From assembly GCA_028819575.1 (NCBI GenBank), contig JAPPLB010000168.1, positions 1 through 62,746 on the forward strand: DNA of 62,746 nucleotides, read 5' to 3'. Numbering within the stretch: the stretch's first letter is position 1; the number at the start of each line of letters is the position of its first letter. This DNA is from Bryobacterales bacterium (GTDB lineage: Bacteria; Acidobacteriota; Terriglobia; Bryobacterales; UBA6623). The position numbers and the translations under genes are program-made. Below, piece by piece: positions 26,197 through 36,178 of this stretch. The notes beneath the pieces are model-generated. The model saw nothing but the letters and a program-made list of their open reading frames with translations, did not search any database and was not told the origin of the DNA.

Positions 26197-26432
26197 GGTC
26201 AAGGTCGCTCCTGGAGTGAAACCGCTACACACGATCATTTATGTGACGTGGCTCGTTAGGTGCCGGTTTACTCTCGGGACGCCGGGCTAGTATGAAGAAT
26301 CACTTCACCCCTCCCTTGATGCGTCCCATGATCGGTAGGAGTAAGTTATCCGCGCACCCCAACTCGCGAACGGGCCCGAACCGAATACGCCCTCAATGTA
26401 GCATGCCGGCCGAGAATCGTCAGTTGTATCTG

Positions 26433-26613
26433 ACCTGCATTTCTCACCGCGTGGCGAGGCGAAGTGCGTGAGAGGGCCGTCAGGACGAGGCGCGAGCCGC
26501 TTGGCGCGCGCAGGCGTACTTGAACAGTACGTCGAGCACGGCAAGCAAGCGCAACGAAGTCATGGCGGTCGTATCGCGTGCTTCGGCCGTCGGGTAGTGA
26601 GACATGCAGGCTA
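26433..26613 (+). repeat. E1 complete copy (A + B modules)
   Basis: Ends ACCTGCATTTCTCACCGC and TAGTGAGACATGCAGGCTA. The inner B module contains GTACTTGAACAGTAC and GGCAAGCAAGCGCAACG. The two arms are slightly mismatched, suggesting an older copy. Bases 26239-26432 and 26614-26749 hold nothing else recognisable. Confidence 0.9.
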
Positions 26614-26749
26614 GAGCGGTCGGCACGATGAACGATGCAGGCATTCACCGGCCGGCACCGTTGAAATCGAGAAGCCTCCCAGGCCGACGCAGGCTCAGAT
26701 GAGACCCCGCTGCGGACCGAGGCGTGCGGCTGCTATGCCGAAAAATGCT

Positions 26750-27427
26750 CTATCCGTAGACCGTCTCGCGAATCACCGACCGAAATGCCACAAGGACGCG
26801 GCCAAACACAGGCTTGCCGAACCGGGTCGCCGGATCAAACTTGGTAGTCAGCAAGATATTTCGTACCTGAGACTTGATCTTCATCTCGGCATCGGGCGTA
26901 TTTTGGGGCATCTCCAACATGCGAACGTGATAGACACGGCCCTCGCGGTCGATGAACGCCTCGACGGTAACATCCTCTTCGAGCGCGGGTCCGGGAATCT
27001 CGGCCAGGCTGGGCTCGCTGATCCATGCCTTCGTCATATAGGTAAGGGGCACGTCTTCCGTGAAGGGATTCCGAATGAAGACGATGTCGGAACACAACCC
27101 CAGGAAGAGCATCACGGCCGCAAGCACGCCGCCCGTCGCCGAGACGGCCCGGGGGCGCAAAAAGTTCTCGACTTGATTTCTCAGACGCTCCCACGGCTGA
27201 GAGTTCAACCTGTGGGAAACCGCAACAAGCACGCTTGCACGCACGCTGAGAGGAAAGGGAACCGCGGGCAATTCGTTCCGGAGATCTCTGAGTCCGCCGC
27301 GCTCCTCGTAGTCGTCAAAGCATTCCGGGCAAGCCAGGAGGTGCCGCCGCAGCAACCAGCGGCTCAGAAAGCCAAGGTCTGCGTCGAGATATCTCCCTAT
27401 CTGTCTTCGTATTGCATGGCAGGTCAT
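26750..27427 (-). CDS. Anti-sigma factor with TonB-C-like periplasmic domain
   Basis: A 225-residue protein. The N-terminus has a zinc anti-sigma motif (His4, then HLLACPEC, i.e. HxxxCxxC). A transmembrane helix lies at about 95-115. The C-terminal part (VEAFIDREGRVYHVRML...KFDPATRFGKPVFGRV) resembles a TonB C-terminal-type domain. The ATG lies four bases after the sigma-factor stop. It probably holds the ECF sigma factor at the membrane until a periplasmic signal arrives. Confidence 0.85.
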   Translation of the reverse strand: MTCHAIRRQIGRYLDADLGFLSRWLLRRHLLACPECFDDYEERGGLRDLRNELPAVPFPLSVRASVLVAVSHRLNSQPWERLRNQVENFLRPRAVSATGGVLAAVMLFLGLCSDIVFIRNPFTEDVPLTYMTKAWISEPSLAEIPGPALEEDVTVEAFIDREGRVYHVRMLEMPQNTPDAEMKIKSQVRNILLTTKFDPATRFGKPVFGRVLVAFRSVIRETVYG

Positions 27428-27431
27428 ATCC

Positions 27432-28073
27432 TCACTCCGTTTGCAGCGCCGCTCCTTCCGGCACCGAGTCGGCCACCTGCTGCGGCAGCCTCGACCGCAA
27501 CATTTCCCGTCCCCGCAGGATGCGGGACTTGACTGTTCCCAGGGAAATCTGCAAGGTTTCGGCGATCTCGTTATAGCTAAGCCCTTCGATATCCCTTAAA
27601 ATCACCACCGTTCGGAAGCGTTCATCCATATGACGCATCACATTTTCAACCAACTTTCTTTGTTCTCGACGATACGTGGTCATGAAGGGTGATTGAGATT
27701 CATCCACCAGAATACGGTTCAACAGGCCGTTATTCTCGTTGTCTGAACCAATCATCGAGGTTTCTTTTCGTCGATGCCGTGAGAACCAGCGTCTACGGTT
27801 TAACGCCTCATGCACGGCAATGCGGAAGATCCAGGTCTTTAGGCTGGAATCCCCGCGGAAGTCGCCGATCTTGCAGAAGACCTTGATGAACACCTCCTGC
27901 GTAACGTCAGGCGCTTCCGAAGGGTCATCCAGCATGCGGTGGACGAAACCGTAGATCGGTTTCTGATAGAGGTCGAGCAGCTCTTCAAAGGACCCCGGGC
28001 GGCGACTCTGCAGGCGATAGAGGAGATCCCTGTCGTCGCCTCGCATGCCGTTCGCCGTAAGGTCCAAGGACAC
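27432..28073 (-). CDS. ECF sigma-70 factor
   Basis: A 213-residue ECF sigma factor. Region 2 reads FEELLDLYQKPIYGFVHRML, DVTQEVFIKVF and SSLKTWIFRIAVHEALNRRRW. Region 4 reads LRDIEGLSYNEIAETLQISLGTVKSRILRGREMLR. An ATG ten codons in (MRGDDR) is an alternative start. It is transcribed with its anti-sigma gene and divergently from the first PSCyt operon, which may be its target. Confidence 0.9.
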   Translation of the reverse strand: MSLDLTANGMRGDDRDLLYRLQSRRPGSFEELLDLYQKPIYGFVHRMLDDPSEAPDVTQEVFIKVFCKIGDFRGDSSLKTWIFRIAVHEALNRRRWFSRHRRKETSMIGSDNENNGLLNRILVDESQSPFMTTYRREQRKLVENVMRHMDERFRTVVILRDIEGLSYNEIAETLQISLGTVKSRILRGREMLRSRLPQQVADSVPEGAALQTE

Positions 28074-28242
28074 GTTGTTCTGGAATCGGCCGGCCTTAGC
28101 TTAGCACCGGTTCTCAGGGAAGCCGGCAGTCGTCCTTACAAGCTTAGACACTGGACTGCTTCGGAATGTTCCATTTTTCATGCAGTGGAACCAAGATTTC
28201 ATTCGACGCCATGGAAGTGCTTTGGGAACTGACGAACCGTAC

Positions 28243-28248
28243 TATAAT
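28243..28248 (+). promoter_or_regulatory. Candidate -10 box of PSCyt operon 1
   Basis: TATAAT in the 197-base divergent region. A TTTGGG/TTGGGA stretch 15-16 bases upstream is a weak -35. The first gene's TTG lies 23 bases downstream. Confidence 0.45.
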
Positions 28249-28270
28249 CTTGTTGCGGGGTTAGTGTATC

Positions 28271-30112
28271 TTGAATCCAGCTAACGGCTTCGTGCGCTTT
28301 ACCACAGCGAAACGGCTGCTGGTGTCCGGGCTGTTGGGTGCGGCAATCTTGTTCGGCGATGCGCCCGCCGAACCGAAACTGCTCTCTGTCTTCCCGTCCG
28401 GCGGCCAAGCCGGGAGCGAATTCGAGATCCGATTGCGAGGAACCTCCCTCGAAGGCGCCTATGCCGCCTGGTTCGACGCTCCGGGCTTGTCGGGCACCGT
28501 TAAGAAGGTGGCAGCAAGAGAGAACTCATCCAAGAAGGACAAAGATCAGCCACCCCATGAAGTTGTTCTTACCGTAGCCATCGAAGATTCCATGCAGCCT
28601 GGAGTCCACCGATTGCGACTCGTCACACCTCATGGACTTTCGGATGCCTTGGTTTTCCGGGTTCACACCGATCCCGGCTTGACCGAAGCTGAAGGCGAGG
28701 GGGTCGAAAACCGCTTGGCCGGCTCGCTGTCCTCGTTCCCCGTCGTCGTTCACGGACGGATTGACGAAAAGGGCCAAATCGACGACTACGAACTGGAAGT
28801 ACAGAGCGGGCAGGAGTTGCTCTTCGAGGCCGGTTCAGGAACGGCATTGATGGATCCGACGTTGACGCTTCTTGCGCCGACGGGAAGCTGGCTGAATCCC
28901 GGGCGGTTGACGAGGCTGGCCTACAATGATGAGCCGATTCACTTCCCGGGCTATTCGAGCGACCCTCGCATGAAATACCGTTTTCAGGAGTCGGGCCGCT
29001 ACATCCTACGGGTAGGCACCTTCTTGGGGCCTGGGAGCGCAGACCATATCTATCAGCTCAGGGTCGCGCCGATCACCGGGAACGCACACTGGAACCGGCA
29101 TCGGACCCGGCACCGCCCGTCGCAAAGCGATTCGCCTCTATGGGAAGAGCGAAGTTTCACACGTGAGCTCGGGCCCGATCGGATGCAAGCGCTGTGGTCT
29201 CGGTCTGTGAAACCAGCCGTCACGGATTCGGAATCGGAAGAATCATCGGAAAACGGAGAGGGAGAGGCTTATTTTGTAGGGCCGATTCCGGTGACGAAGG
29301 TCGACAGTACGGAGGATACCGTATCAGTAACGTTACCCGCCTTGATCGAAGGGAGCATTGAAAGGGCCGGCGACATCGATCGTGTTCAGTTCGAGGCGAA
29401 GCGCGGCGACAAAGTCGTACTGGAGATCGATACCGCCGATGCCACGGTCCCGGACTTCAACCCCTTCTTGAAGGTCGTTGACGAGAACGATGTCGAGGTC
29501 TTCACCAATATCCACTCGAACCTCAACAACAATGGCGGATTCATCATGAAGACGGTGCAACCCAAGACCGTTTTCACATTCTTGCGAGACGGTAGATTCA
29601 CGTTGGAGATCCGAGACATCACGACTCAGGAAGCGGACGACCGTTTCAGCTACCGTGTGATTCTGCGCCCGCAGGTTCCTCACCTGGGCACCGTCCATAT
29701 CGGGACGAAATACCTGAATCTGGTCCCGGATGAGACCAGGAAGGTTTCGATCAGAACGGATCAAGAAGAGGGCTTTAACGGTTACATCGCCTTGCAGGCT
29801 GTGGGTTTGCCCGAGGGTGTTCAAGCGATCATGGGAACGGAAGTGGAGTCGAACAGGCCTCCGCCGCTTAATGATGGCAAGATCGACCGCTATCGAGCCA
29901 CGAGCCAGCTTGCCACGATGCTGTTCGTCGCTGCGCCGGATGCGCCCGCAACAAGAATGCCTTCGAAAGTACACATCATGGCCCGTCCGGTGCTTGATGG
30001 AAAGATGGGGCCGGCGATTCTGGCGAAGGAACTCCTATTGATGGTGATTCGACCACCGGAGATCATCAGTTCGGCCGGCGGTGCTGAAGAGCAGGTGGCG
30101 AGAGAAGAGTGA
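28271..30112 (+). CDS. Exported PPC-domain protein of PSCyt operon 1
   Basis: 613 residues from a TTG start; GTG at 28292 is the alternative. GGGG lies about ten bases upstream of the TTG. A signal segment (RLLVSGLLGAAILFG) is followed by an IPT/TIG-like domain (PKLLSVFPSGGQAGSEFEIRL) and two pre-peptidase C-terminal-like beta domains (for example GQIDDYELEVQSGQELLFE and GDIDRVQFEAKRGDKVVLEID). Such proteins accompany DUF1549/DUF1553 genes. The stop overlaps the next start (TGATG). Confidence 0.75.
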   Translation: MNPANGFVRFTTAKRLLVSGLLGAAILFGDAPAEPKLLSVFPSGGQAGSEFEIRLRGTSLEGAYAAWFDAPGLSGTVKKVAARENSSKKDKDQPPHEVVLTVAIEDSMQPGVHRLRLVTPHGLSDALVFRVHTDPGLTEAEGEGVENRLAGSLSSFPVVVHGRIDEKGQIDDYELEVQSGQELLFEAGSGTALMDPTLTLLAPTGSWLNPGRLTRLAYNDEPIHFPGYSSDPRMKYRFQESGRYILRVGTFLGPGSADHIYQLRVAPITGNAHWNRHRTRHRPSQSDSPLWEERSFTRELGPDRMQALWSRSVKPAVTDSESEESSENGEGEAYFVGPIPVTKVDSTEDTVSVTLPALIEGSIERAGDIDRVQFEAKRGDKVVLEIDTADATVPDFNPFLKVVDENDVEVFTNIHSNLNNNGGFIMKTVQPKTVFTFLRDGRFTLEIRDITTQEADDRFSYRVILRPQVPHLGTVHIGTKYLNLVPDETRKVSIRTDQEEGFNGYIALQAVGLPEGVQAIMGTEVESNRPPPLNDGKIDRYRATSQLATMLFVAAPDAPATRMPSKVHIMARPVLDGKMGPAILAKELLLMVIRPPEIISSAGGAEEQVAREE

Positions 30113-32655
30113 TGAACGATATGCGGATCAGACAGTTCCTGGCGTCGGCCGCTGTGTGGAGTTTCGTTGGGCTCGGTCATGCCTCGGGTGCGGAGCTTGT
30201 CTCGATCGAACTCCTGCCCTCGTCACGAACGCTCAGCGGCGCGGACGCCACTCAGCGGCTGCTGGTCGTCGGCCGTTATACGGACGGGCGTGAGCGCGAT
30301 GTCACTTCGAGCGCGCATTGGAGCGTCTCGGACCCCCAAATATTGGAGTTGGATGCGGATGCGATATTGTCCGGCCGATCGGACGGTGAGGCGGAAGTAA
30401 GGGCTAGCGTCGAAGGGAGACAAGCGACAGCTCGATTCCGCGTAAGCGATTCCGCCAAGGAACACCCCTTCAGTTTTGCGCGCGAGATCGGAGGGGTTCT
30501 CACTCGCCGCGGTTGCAACGGCGCGTCCTGTCATGGCGGTGTCAAGGGCAAGAACGGCTTCAAGCTTTCCGACAACGCGGAGCACCCGCACGAAGACTAC
30601 GACTGGATCGTCAAGGGTGGCGTGTATCAGGTTCTCAGTTCGGAGTCGGGAGGTCCCCGGACGCCCCGCATCGACAAGGACAATCCCGAAAACAGCCTGC
30701 TTCTCCTCAAGCCGACCATGCAGGTCGTGCATGGAGGGGGAGTACGGTTCGAAAAGGGGTCGAATGACTACAAGAAGATTCTCGAATGGGTCCGAGCGGG
30801 CGCGCCTTACGGTGAAGAGCAAACGGCTGATTCCCGTCTTGCCGGGTTAAGCATCGAGCCCGAGCTTCTTCTCTTGAAGCCGGGTGAGACGCATCGACTC
30901 CTGGTGACCGGCAGGCAGGCGAACGGAGTGGAAGAGGACCTTACCGCTGATGTCTTTTACGAACTGGAAGACACCGACATCGCGGAGGTGTCGGATTCGG
31001 GACTCGTCAGAGCCAAGCATCCCGGCGAGGTCACGGTCCTGGTGCGAGCCGCCGGCCGGATGAGCGGATTCCAGATCGGCGTGATCGGCCCCGAGCCGGG
31101 AAAATACCCTGAAGTCGCGCCAACCAACTTTATCGACGACCATGTTTTCTCGAAGCTCCGAAAATTCAACATCATCCCTTCGGAGCCTTCGAGCGACGCG
31201 GAGTTTCTGCGGCGTGTTTGCCTGGACGTGACGGGAACGCTGCCTCCGCCGGCTCGGGTACGGGAGTTCCTGAGCGACAACAAACCTCGCAAGCGAGACA
31301 AGCTGATCGATATCCTTCTGGATTCTCCGGAGTACGTTGACTATTGGACGTATCGTTTCTCGGATTTCCTTCGCGTCGCGATTTTCGCACTCGGTAACAA
31401 CTCCAAGTGGAGCCAGGATTATTGGGAGTGGATTCGTGCGAGCATCGCAGAGAACAAGCCCTATGACCAGATGGCGCGCGAGCGCATTGCGGCGCAAGGC
31501 TACAGCGGGCCGTCGCGGCACTTCCTTCCGATTGCCGTGATCGGACCGCCGCCCGACACGATGATGGAGGAGACCCGCGTCTTCATGGGCCGGCGGTTCG
31601 ATTGCGCGCGCTGTCATGACCATCCCTACGAAAACTGGACGCAGAATCAGTTCTGGGGGATGACGGCGTTCTTCGGACACGTCTTCCGGACAGGTACTTC
31701 CGGCCGGGACTCCGTCATATTCGATTACCCGATGGGCAAGGAGATTGCGCCGGATGTGGTGGGCACCCGCGAACTGCGGATTCTGCATCCCCGCACCGGC
31801 GAGGAGATGCTGCCTACCTTGCTCGACGGCACCGTCCTTACTCACAAAAATCAGAAGAGCGTGCGCCAGGAATTGGCCGAGTGGATGACGGCGCATCCGT
31901 ATTTCGCAGAGGCCGCTGTCAACCGCATCTGGAGTCTTTTCTTCCCGCGGGGCATCGTCGATCCGGTTGATGACTTCCGCTCGACGAATCCGGCGACGCA
32001 TCCGGAATTGTTGCAGGCGTTGGCCGAGGACTTTGCCGCTAACGGGTATGATCTGAAGCGTCTGATTCGCCTGATTGTCTCTTCCAAGACCTATCAGCTT
32101 TCTAGCATGACGAACGAGACGAATCGAGCGGACCGGACGAACTATTCGCACGCGCTGCCGCGGCCGATCGATGCCGAAGTTCTGCTCGACGCGATCAGCA
32201 CGGTCACAGGCGTGCCGGCAACGTTTACGGCATATGGTCCGGGGGCTCCCCGCGGCGAGAGCCAGATGCCGCTCGGCACGAAGGCAATCCAGCTCCGCGA
32301 AACGGATCTATTCAAATCTCTGTTTCTCGACATTTACGGACGACCAAATCGAGCGGCCGTTCCCGAAAGAAACACAAAGCCAAATCTCAAGCAGGCGCTG
32401 CACGTTCTCGTCGGCTCGACCTTCAATGAGACGCTTTGGAACGAGGGCGCCCGGGTGTATGATTTATATGAAAGCGGGGCCTCAGATGAAAAGATCATCG
32501 AAGAGTTGTATTTGGCCGCGCTGACACGCTACCCGACAGCGGCCGAGTTCCGAGGCCTGAAGGGCTTGATTGCGAAAGCGGCGAGCCGCGAAGAGGGGCT
32601 GCGGCACTTGCAATGGGGCTTGTTGAGTTCGCGCGAGTTTGCGGAGAATCATTAG
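30112..32655 (+). CDS. PSCyt protein: Ig-like, cytochrome-like, DUF1549 and DUF1553
   Basis: 847 residues. A signal peptide ends near HASGAEL. Two bacterial Ig-like (Big_2) domains flank RRGCNGASCHGGVKG, a C-x4-CH cytochrome-like site. DUF1549 follows (FIDDHVFSKLRKFNIIPSEPSSDAEFLRRVCLDVTGTLPP begins it) with FDCARCHDHPYE, a CxxCH haem-binding motif; DUF1553 ends the protein (WMTAHPYFAEAAVNRIWSLFF). These proteins are exported and probably redox-active, with unknown substrate. Starts at GTG 30109 or ATG 30121 are also possible. Confidence 0.85.
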   Translation: MNDMRIRQFLASAAVWSFVGLGHASGAELVSIELLPSSRTLSGADATQRLLVVGRYTDGRERDVTSSAHWSVSDPQILELDADAILSGRSDGEAEVRASVEGRQATARFRVSDSAKEHPFSFAREIGGVLTRRGCNGASCHGGVKGKNGFKLSDNAEHPHEDYDWIVKGGVYQVLSSESGGPRTPRIDKDNPENSLLLLKPTMQVVHGGGVRFEKGSNDYKKILEWVRAGAPYGEEQTADSRLAGLSIEPELLLLKPGETHRLLVTGRQANGVEEDLTADVFYELEDTDIAEVSDSGLVRAKHPGEVTVLVRAAGRMSGFQIGVIGPEPGKYPEVAPTNFIDDHVFSKLRKFNIIPSEPSSDAEFLRRVCLDVTGTLPPPARVREFLSDNKPRKRDKLIDILLDSPEYVDYWTYRFSDFLRVAIFALGNNSKWSQDYWEWIRASIAENKPYDQMARERIAAQGYSGPSRHFLPIAVIGPPPDTMMEETRVFMGRRFDCARCHDHPYENWTQNQFWGMTAFFGHVFRTGTSGRDSVIFDYPMGKEIAPDVVGTRELRILHPRTGEEMLPTLLDGTVLTHKNQKSVRQELAEWMTAHPYFAEAAVNRIWSLFFPRGIVDPVDDFRSTNPATHPELLQALAEDFAANGYDLKRLIRLIVSSKTYQLSSMTNETNRADRTNYSHALPRPIDAEVLLDAISTVTGVPATFTAYGPGAPRGESQMPLGTKAIQLRETDLFKSLFLDIYGRPNRAAVPERNTKPNLKQALHVLVGSTFNETLWNEGARVYDLYESGASDEKIIEELYLAALTRYPTAAEFRGLKGLIAKAASREEGLRHLQWGLLSSREFAENH

Positions 32656-32687
32656 CGTTACCGGGAAAGCGTTGCGGGGAGCAAACC

Positions 32688-34028
32688 ATGAAACGCATCG
32701 GTTGTCAATGCGCCAGTGAACAGGAATGGTCGCGGCGGGATTTCGTCAAGGTCGGCTCGCTCGGCTTCCTCGGGATGCACCTGAGCCAATCGCTATTGTT
32801 GCAGCAAGCTGTAGCGGCTCGTACCGGGAATGCTCCCGGCGGGAAGGCCAAGTCAGTGATCGTAATCTGGCTCGAAGGAGGCCCGAGCCAGAAAGACACA
32901 TTCGATCCCAAGCCCAGCAGCGCCTTCAGGCCCATCTCGACAAACGTACCCGGCATTCAGGTTTCAGAGTTGCTCCCGCAGATCGCCAAGCGGATGGACA
33001 AGCTGTCGATCATTCGCTCGATGCGGTCGTTCGGTGACGATCATCCGCAGGCGACCCATTACGCAGCAACGGGACACGAGCTGAACCCGGCGATGAAGTT
33101 TCCGAGTTGGGGCTCGATTGTCGGCAAGGAGCTGGGACCCACCAACGCTCTGCCGCCCTACGTGTTCGTTCCGAGTTGGGATAACAAGAAACAATACGAG
33201 GATTACTTCCGCTCCGCATTCCTCGGACCGGACTACGATCCAATGATGATCCCCGACCCGGCAAAAGACGGCTTTGAAGTGGCGGACCTCAGCCTCCCGA
33301 AGTCGCTGGCGCCGGCCGCAATGTCCGAACGGATGGAATTCCAGAAGGTCATTGACCGGATGTATCGCAGTCGAGTCGAAAGCCTTGAACATGCCGCTAT
33401 GGATTCGTTCACCCAGAAGGCCTGGGAGATGATTCTGGCTCCCGAGGTGCGTCATGCGTTCGATCTCTCACAGGAATCGGAGAAGACGAAGGACACCTAC
33501 GGGCGCGACACCGTCGGCCTGAGTCTGCTGTTGTCTCGGCGCTTGGTCGAGTCGGGAGTCCGGTTCGTGACGGCGGCGGGGTATCACGGCAACTCGTGGG
33601 ATACCCACTCGAAGAATGACGCGGGCCATCGCGACCGGCTGTGTCCTCCGCTCGACAAGTCGCTTTCCACGCTGATCGACGATCTTGTTGATCGCGGCCT
33701 CTACGATTCGACTGTGGTCGTGGCGATGGGTGAGTTCGGCCGCACGCCGGAGCACAATCCGGCTCTCGGCCGTGACCATTGGCCGAATTGCTGGTCGATT
33801 CTACTGGGAGGCGGCGGTATCCAGGGAGGGCGTGTCGTGGGCGCCAGCGATGAGCGCGGGGCATACATCGCTGACCGGCGCGTGATGGTCGGAGACCTGT
33901 TCGCGACCGTCTACAAAGCCTTGGGCATCGATTGGACCAAGGAATACATGACCCCGATCGGCCGGCCTCTGAAAATCGCCAACTCGATTGACGACACTAC
34001 GGGCGAGCCGGTCCACGAGTTGTTCTGA
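32688..34028 (+). CDS. DUF1501 (sulfatase-like) Tat-exported protein
   Basis: 446 residues. EQEWSRRDFVKVGSLGFLG is a Tat twin-Arg signal. The body is an alkaline-phosphatase/sulfatase-fold DUF1501 protein with IWLEGGPSQKDTFDP, HYAATGHELNP, and TVVVAMGEFGRTPEHNPALGRDHW near the C-terminus, which hold the likely metal ligands. It is encoded 32 bases after the DUF1553 gene, the standard partner. The reaction is unknown. Confidence 0.85.
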   Translation: MKRIGCQCASEQEWSRRDFVKVGSLGFLGMHLSQSLLLQQAVAARTGNAPGGKAKSVIVIWLEGGPSQKDTFDPKPSSAFRPISTNVPGIQVSELLPQIAKRMDKLSIIRSMRSFGDDHPQATHYAATGHELNPAMKFPSWGSIVGKELGPTNALPPYVFVPSWDNKKQYEDYFRSAFLGPDYDPMMIPDPAKDGFEVADLSLPKSLAPAAMSERMEFQKVIDRMYRSRVESLEHAAMDSFTQKAWEMILAPEVRHAFDLSQESEKTKDTYGRDTVGLSLLLSRRLVESGVRFVTAAGYHGNSWDTHSKNDAGHRDRLCPPLDKSLSTLIDDLVDRGLYDSTVVVAMGEFGRTPEHNPALGRDHWPNCWSILLGGGGIQGGRVVGASDERGAYIADRRVMVGDLFATVYKALGIDWTKEYMTPIGRPLKIANSIDDTTGEPVHELF

Positions 34029-34049
34029 TCCGGCGGACTTCTTCTCCTG

Positions 34050-36080
34050 CTACTCGGGCGCTTGTCCGAGCACCCACTTTCGGAACCACCTCAAATTGCG
34101 CTTCATCATGTCGCGTTGGTGCATGGGTTCGCGGATGCCGTGCCCCTCTCGCGGGAGGGTGACAAGTTCGACAGGGACTCCGCGGTCGTGCAGGATCTGA
34201 TAGATCTCCGGGTTGTGGTCGAAGTCGTTTACCCCGCGCAGCAGGAGCGAAGGGGTCTTCGCGTTCCGGGCGAGACCGTCGCGCGACGAGTGGCGGATGT
34301 AGTTCTTTGCATAATCCCAGGGATTGCCGCCGAAATACGTCCATAGCACTTCAAGCGCGCCGTTGAATTCACCGTAGTAGGTGATCCAGTCCGTGGCGGG
34401 CGCACCGATCGAGGCGGCTTTGAAACGATCGGTGTGGCCGATGACCCAGGACGTCAGGTAGCCGCCGTAGCTCCAGCCCATCACGCCCATACGCTCGGGA
34501 TCGGCGATGCCCTTTTCGATGAGGTAATCAACCCCGGTCATCACGTCGTCGAAGTCGCCGAAGCCCTGCGATTGGATGTTCTTGAGACGCCACGCGCTGC
34601 CATAGTTCGAGCTTCCCCGAAAGTTCGGCGCCAAGACGGCGAAACCATCCTGAGCAAAGAGTTGTGTCGGGTAGGTCCGAGGCGTGGGAAAACCCTCCGT
34701 GGCCACGCCGGTCGGCCCGCCGTGCAACTCGACGAGCAACGGGACTTTCGAGCCTTGCTCGTAGCCGATCGGGTAGCGCAGCACCCCCTCGGCCCGAGAG
34801 CCGTCTTTGGAACGCCATGTGATCGTCTTGGTCCTGAGTGAAGGATAGGCATGGGCCTGCTCGTTGTGAGCGGTGAGGTCCGTGATCTTCATGCTGTCCG
34901 AAGTCTCTATCCGGCCAAGAGCGAGTTCCGGCGGCACGTCATTCCGGGACCGTACGAATGCGACCGTCTGCCCATCAGCACTCATCGAGAATGCGGAAGG
35001 ACTCGTGAGATCCGGTGACTCAAAGGGAATCGGCTTCCATGACCGGACGTCGACCTTGCGGAGGCGATAGCGTGTGCTGGTTCCGACGCCGAAAACCAGC
35101 TCCGACCCATCGTCGGACCACCAATAGGAATCCCCCCCTCGAAAAACGTCGCCGTCGTAGTATTCCTTCAAATTGCGAACGGTCCCGCCTCCAGACGGCA
35201 CGAGCGCAACATCGCGCTCGGCGAAGTAGTTGAGCGTGGCTCCCTGTGTATGAAAGGCGATTTGCTTGCCGTCAGGCGAGTAGGCAGGGCTTGCGTCGCG
35301 TCCTTCCCGCGTCACCAGATCGGTGACGGCTCCTGTCTCGACGTCGACTTCATGAATGTCGACGTGAAAAGCGTAACGGGCTTCAGGAGTCTTCTGGGCA
35401 GCGTAGACAATTCGGGAGCCATCGGGCGACCAGTCGAATGAGAGGACATGGTGGTCCCGCCTGGTGAGCAGCCAGGCTTTGCCGCCGCCGGACACGATAT
35501 AAATGCGGTTGTATTTCAGGTTCTCTCCCCGGACGATCGCATCGTCGCCGGCTTCAATGCGAGCGGCCTCTTCAGGACCGACGGGATCGACAGCGACATA
35601 AGCCATCGATTCTCCGTCGGGCGACCAACCGAACCTGCTCACACCAGTGGGCGAATTGGTGATGGGCCGCACCGCGCCATCCGACAACGTTGCGACGTAG
35701 ACCTGCGTCTTGCCCCGGTGCGAGGACAGGAACGCGAGTCGGTCGGAGTTGCCGGGGGCCCACTGCGGCGCGTGGTCCGAGGGATGAGAGGGAGACAGCA
35801 GAGAGTCCTGGTGTGGCGTGCCGGTTCGCACTACCCGGATCTCGGACGAGTGGGCTCTGTGATCCGCGGTTTCACCGCGAACGACGTAAGCGACGCGGGA
35901 GCCGTCGGGACTCATTTGCGGGTCGCTGATCGTTTTCAGCGACATGATCGCGTCCAGAGTCCAAGGCCTGTCTCCGGCAAACACGGCGCCTTGCAGGAAA
36001 ATCGCGAGAAGGCTCAGCCGGATCACTGACGGTACAGGGAACCTTCCGCGGGCGCCTCCTGTGTCTGTTCGGCTCGGCAT
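34050..36080 (-). CDS. S9-family prolyl oligopeptidase-like peptidase
   Basis: 676 residues with a signal peptide (VIRLSLLAIFLQGAVFA). The first half is a TolB/PD40-type propeller with motifs such as SPDGSRVAYV and SPDGKQIAFH. The C-terminal alpha/beta hydrolase contains the nucleophile in GWSYGGYL, the Asp in GVNDFDHN and the His in EGHGIREP. It cleaves peptides in the periplasm; specificity resembles dipeptidyl or acylaminoacyl peptidases. A longer frame from 36182 lacks signal character. The gene is convergent with the DUF1501 gene, with only 21 bases between stops. Confidence 0.88.
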   Translation of the reverse strand: MPSRTDTGGARGRFPVPSVIRLSLLAIFLQGAVFAGDRPWTLDAIMSLKTISDPQMSPDGSRVAYVVRGETADHRAHSSEIRVVRTGTPHQDSLLSPSHPSDHAPQWAPGNSDRLAFLSSHRGKTQVYVATLSDGAVRPITNSPTGVSRFGWSPDGESMAYVAVDPVGPEEAARIEAGDDAIVRGENLKYNRIYIVSGGGKAWLLTRRDHHVLSFDWSPDGSRIVYAAQKTPEARYAFHVDIHEVDVETGAVTDLVTREGRDASPAYSPDGKQIAFHTQGATLNYFAERDVALVPSGGGTVRNLKEYYDGDVFRGGDSYWWSDDGSELVFGVGTSTRYRLRKVDVRSWKPIPFESPDLTSPSAFSMSADGQTVAFVRSRNDVPPELALGRIETSDSMKITDLTAHNEQAHAYPSLRTKTITWRSKDGSRAEGVLRYPIGYEQGSKVPLLVELHGGPTGVATEGFPTPRTYPTQLFAQDGFAVLAPNFRGSSNYGSAWRLKNIQSQGFGDFDDVMTGVDYLIEKGIADPERMGVMGWSYGGYLTSWVIGHTDRFKAASIGAPATDWITYYGEFNGALEVLWTYFGGNPWDYAKNYIRHSSRDGLARNAKTPSLLLRGVNDFDHNPEIYQILHDRGVPVELVTLPREGHGIREPMHQRDMMKRNLRWFRKWVLGQAPE

Positions 36081-36178
36081 CACCGAAGATGATCGCCCGG
36101 CGCGCAAAAACGAGATCGGTCCGTGACAGGCTCGCGACCCGCGCCCGATTGGGCAGCGCCTAGGACGCCGGCTGCTCG

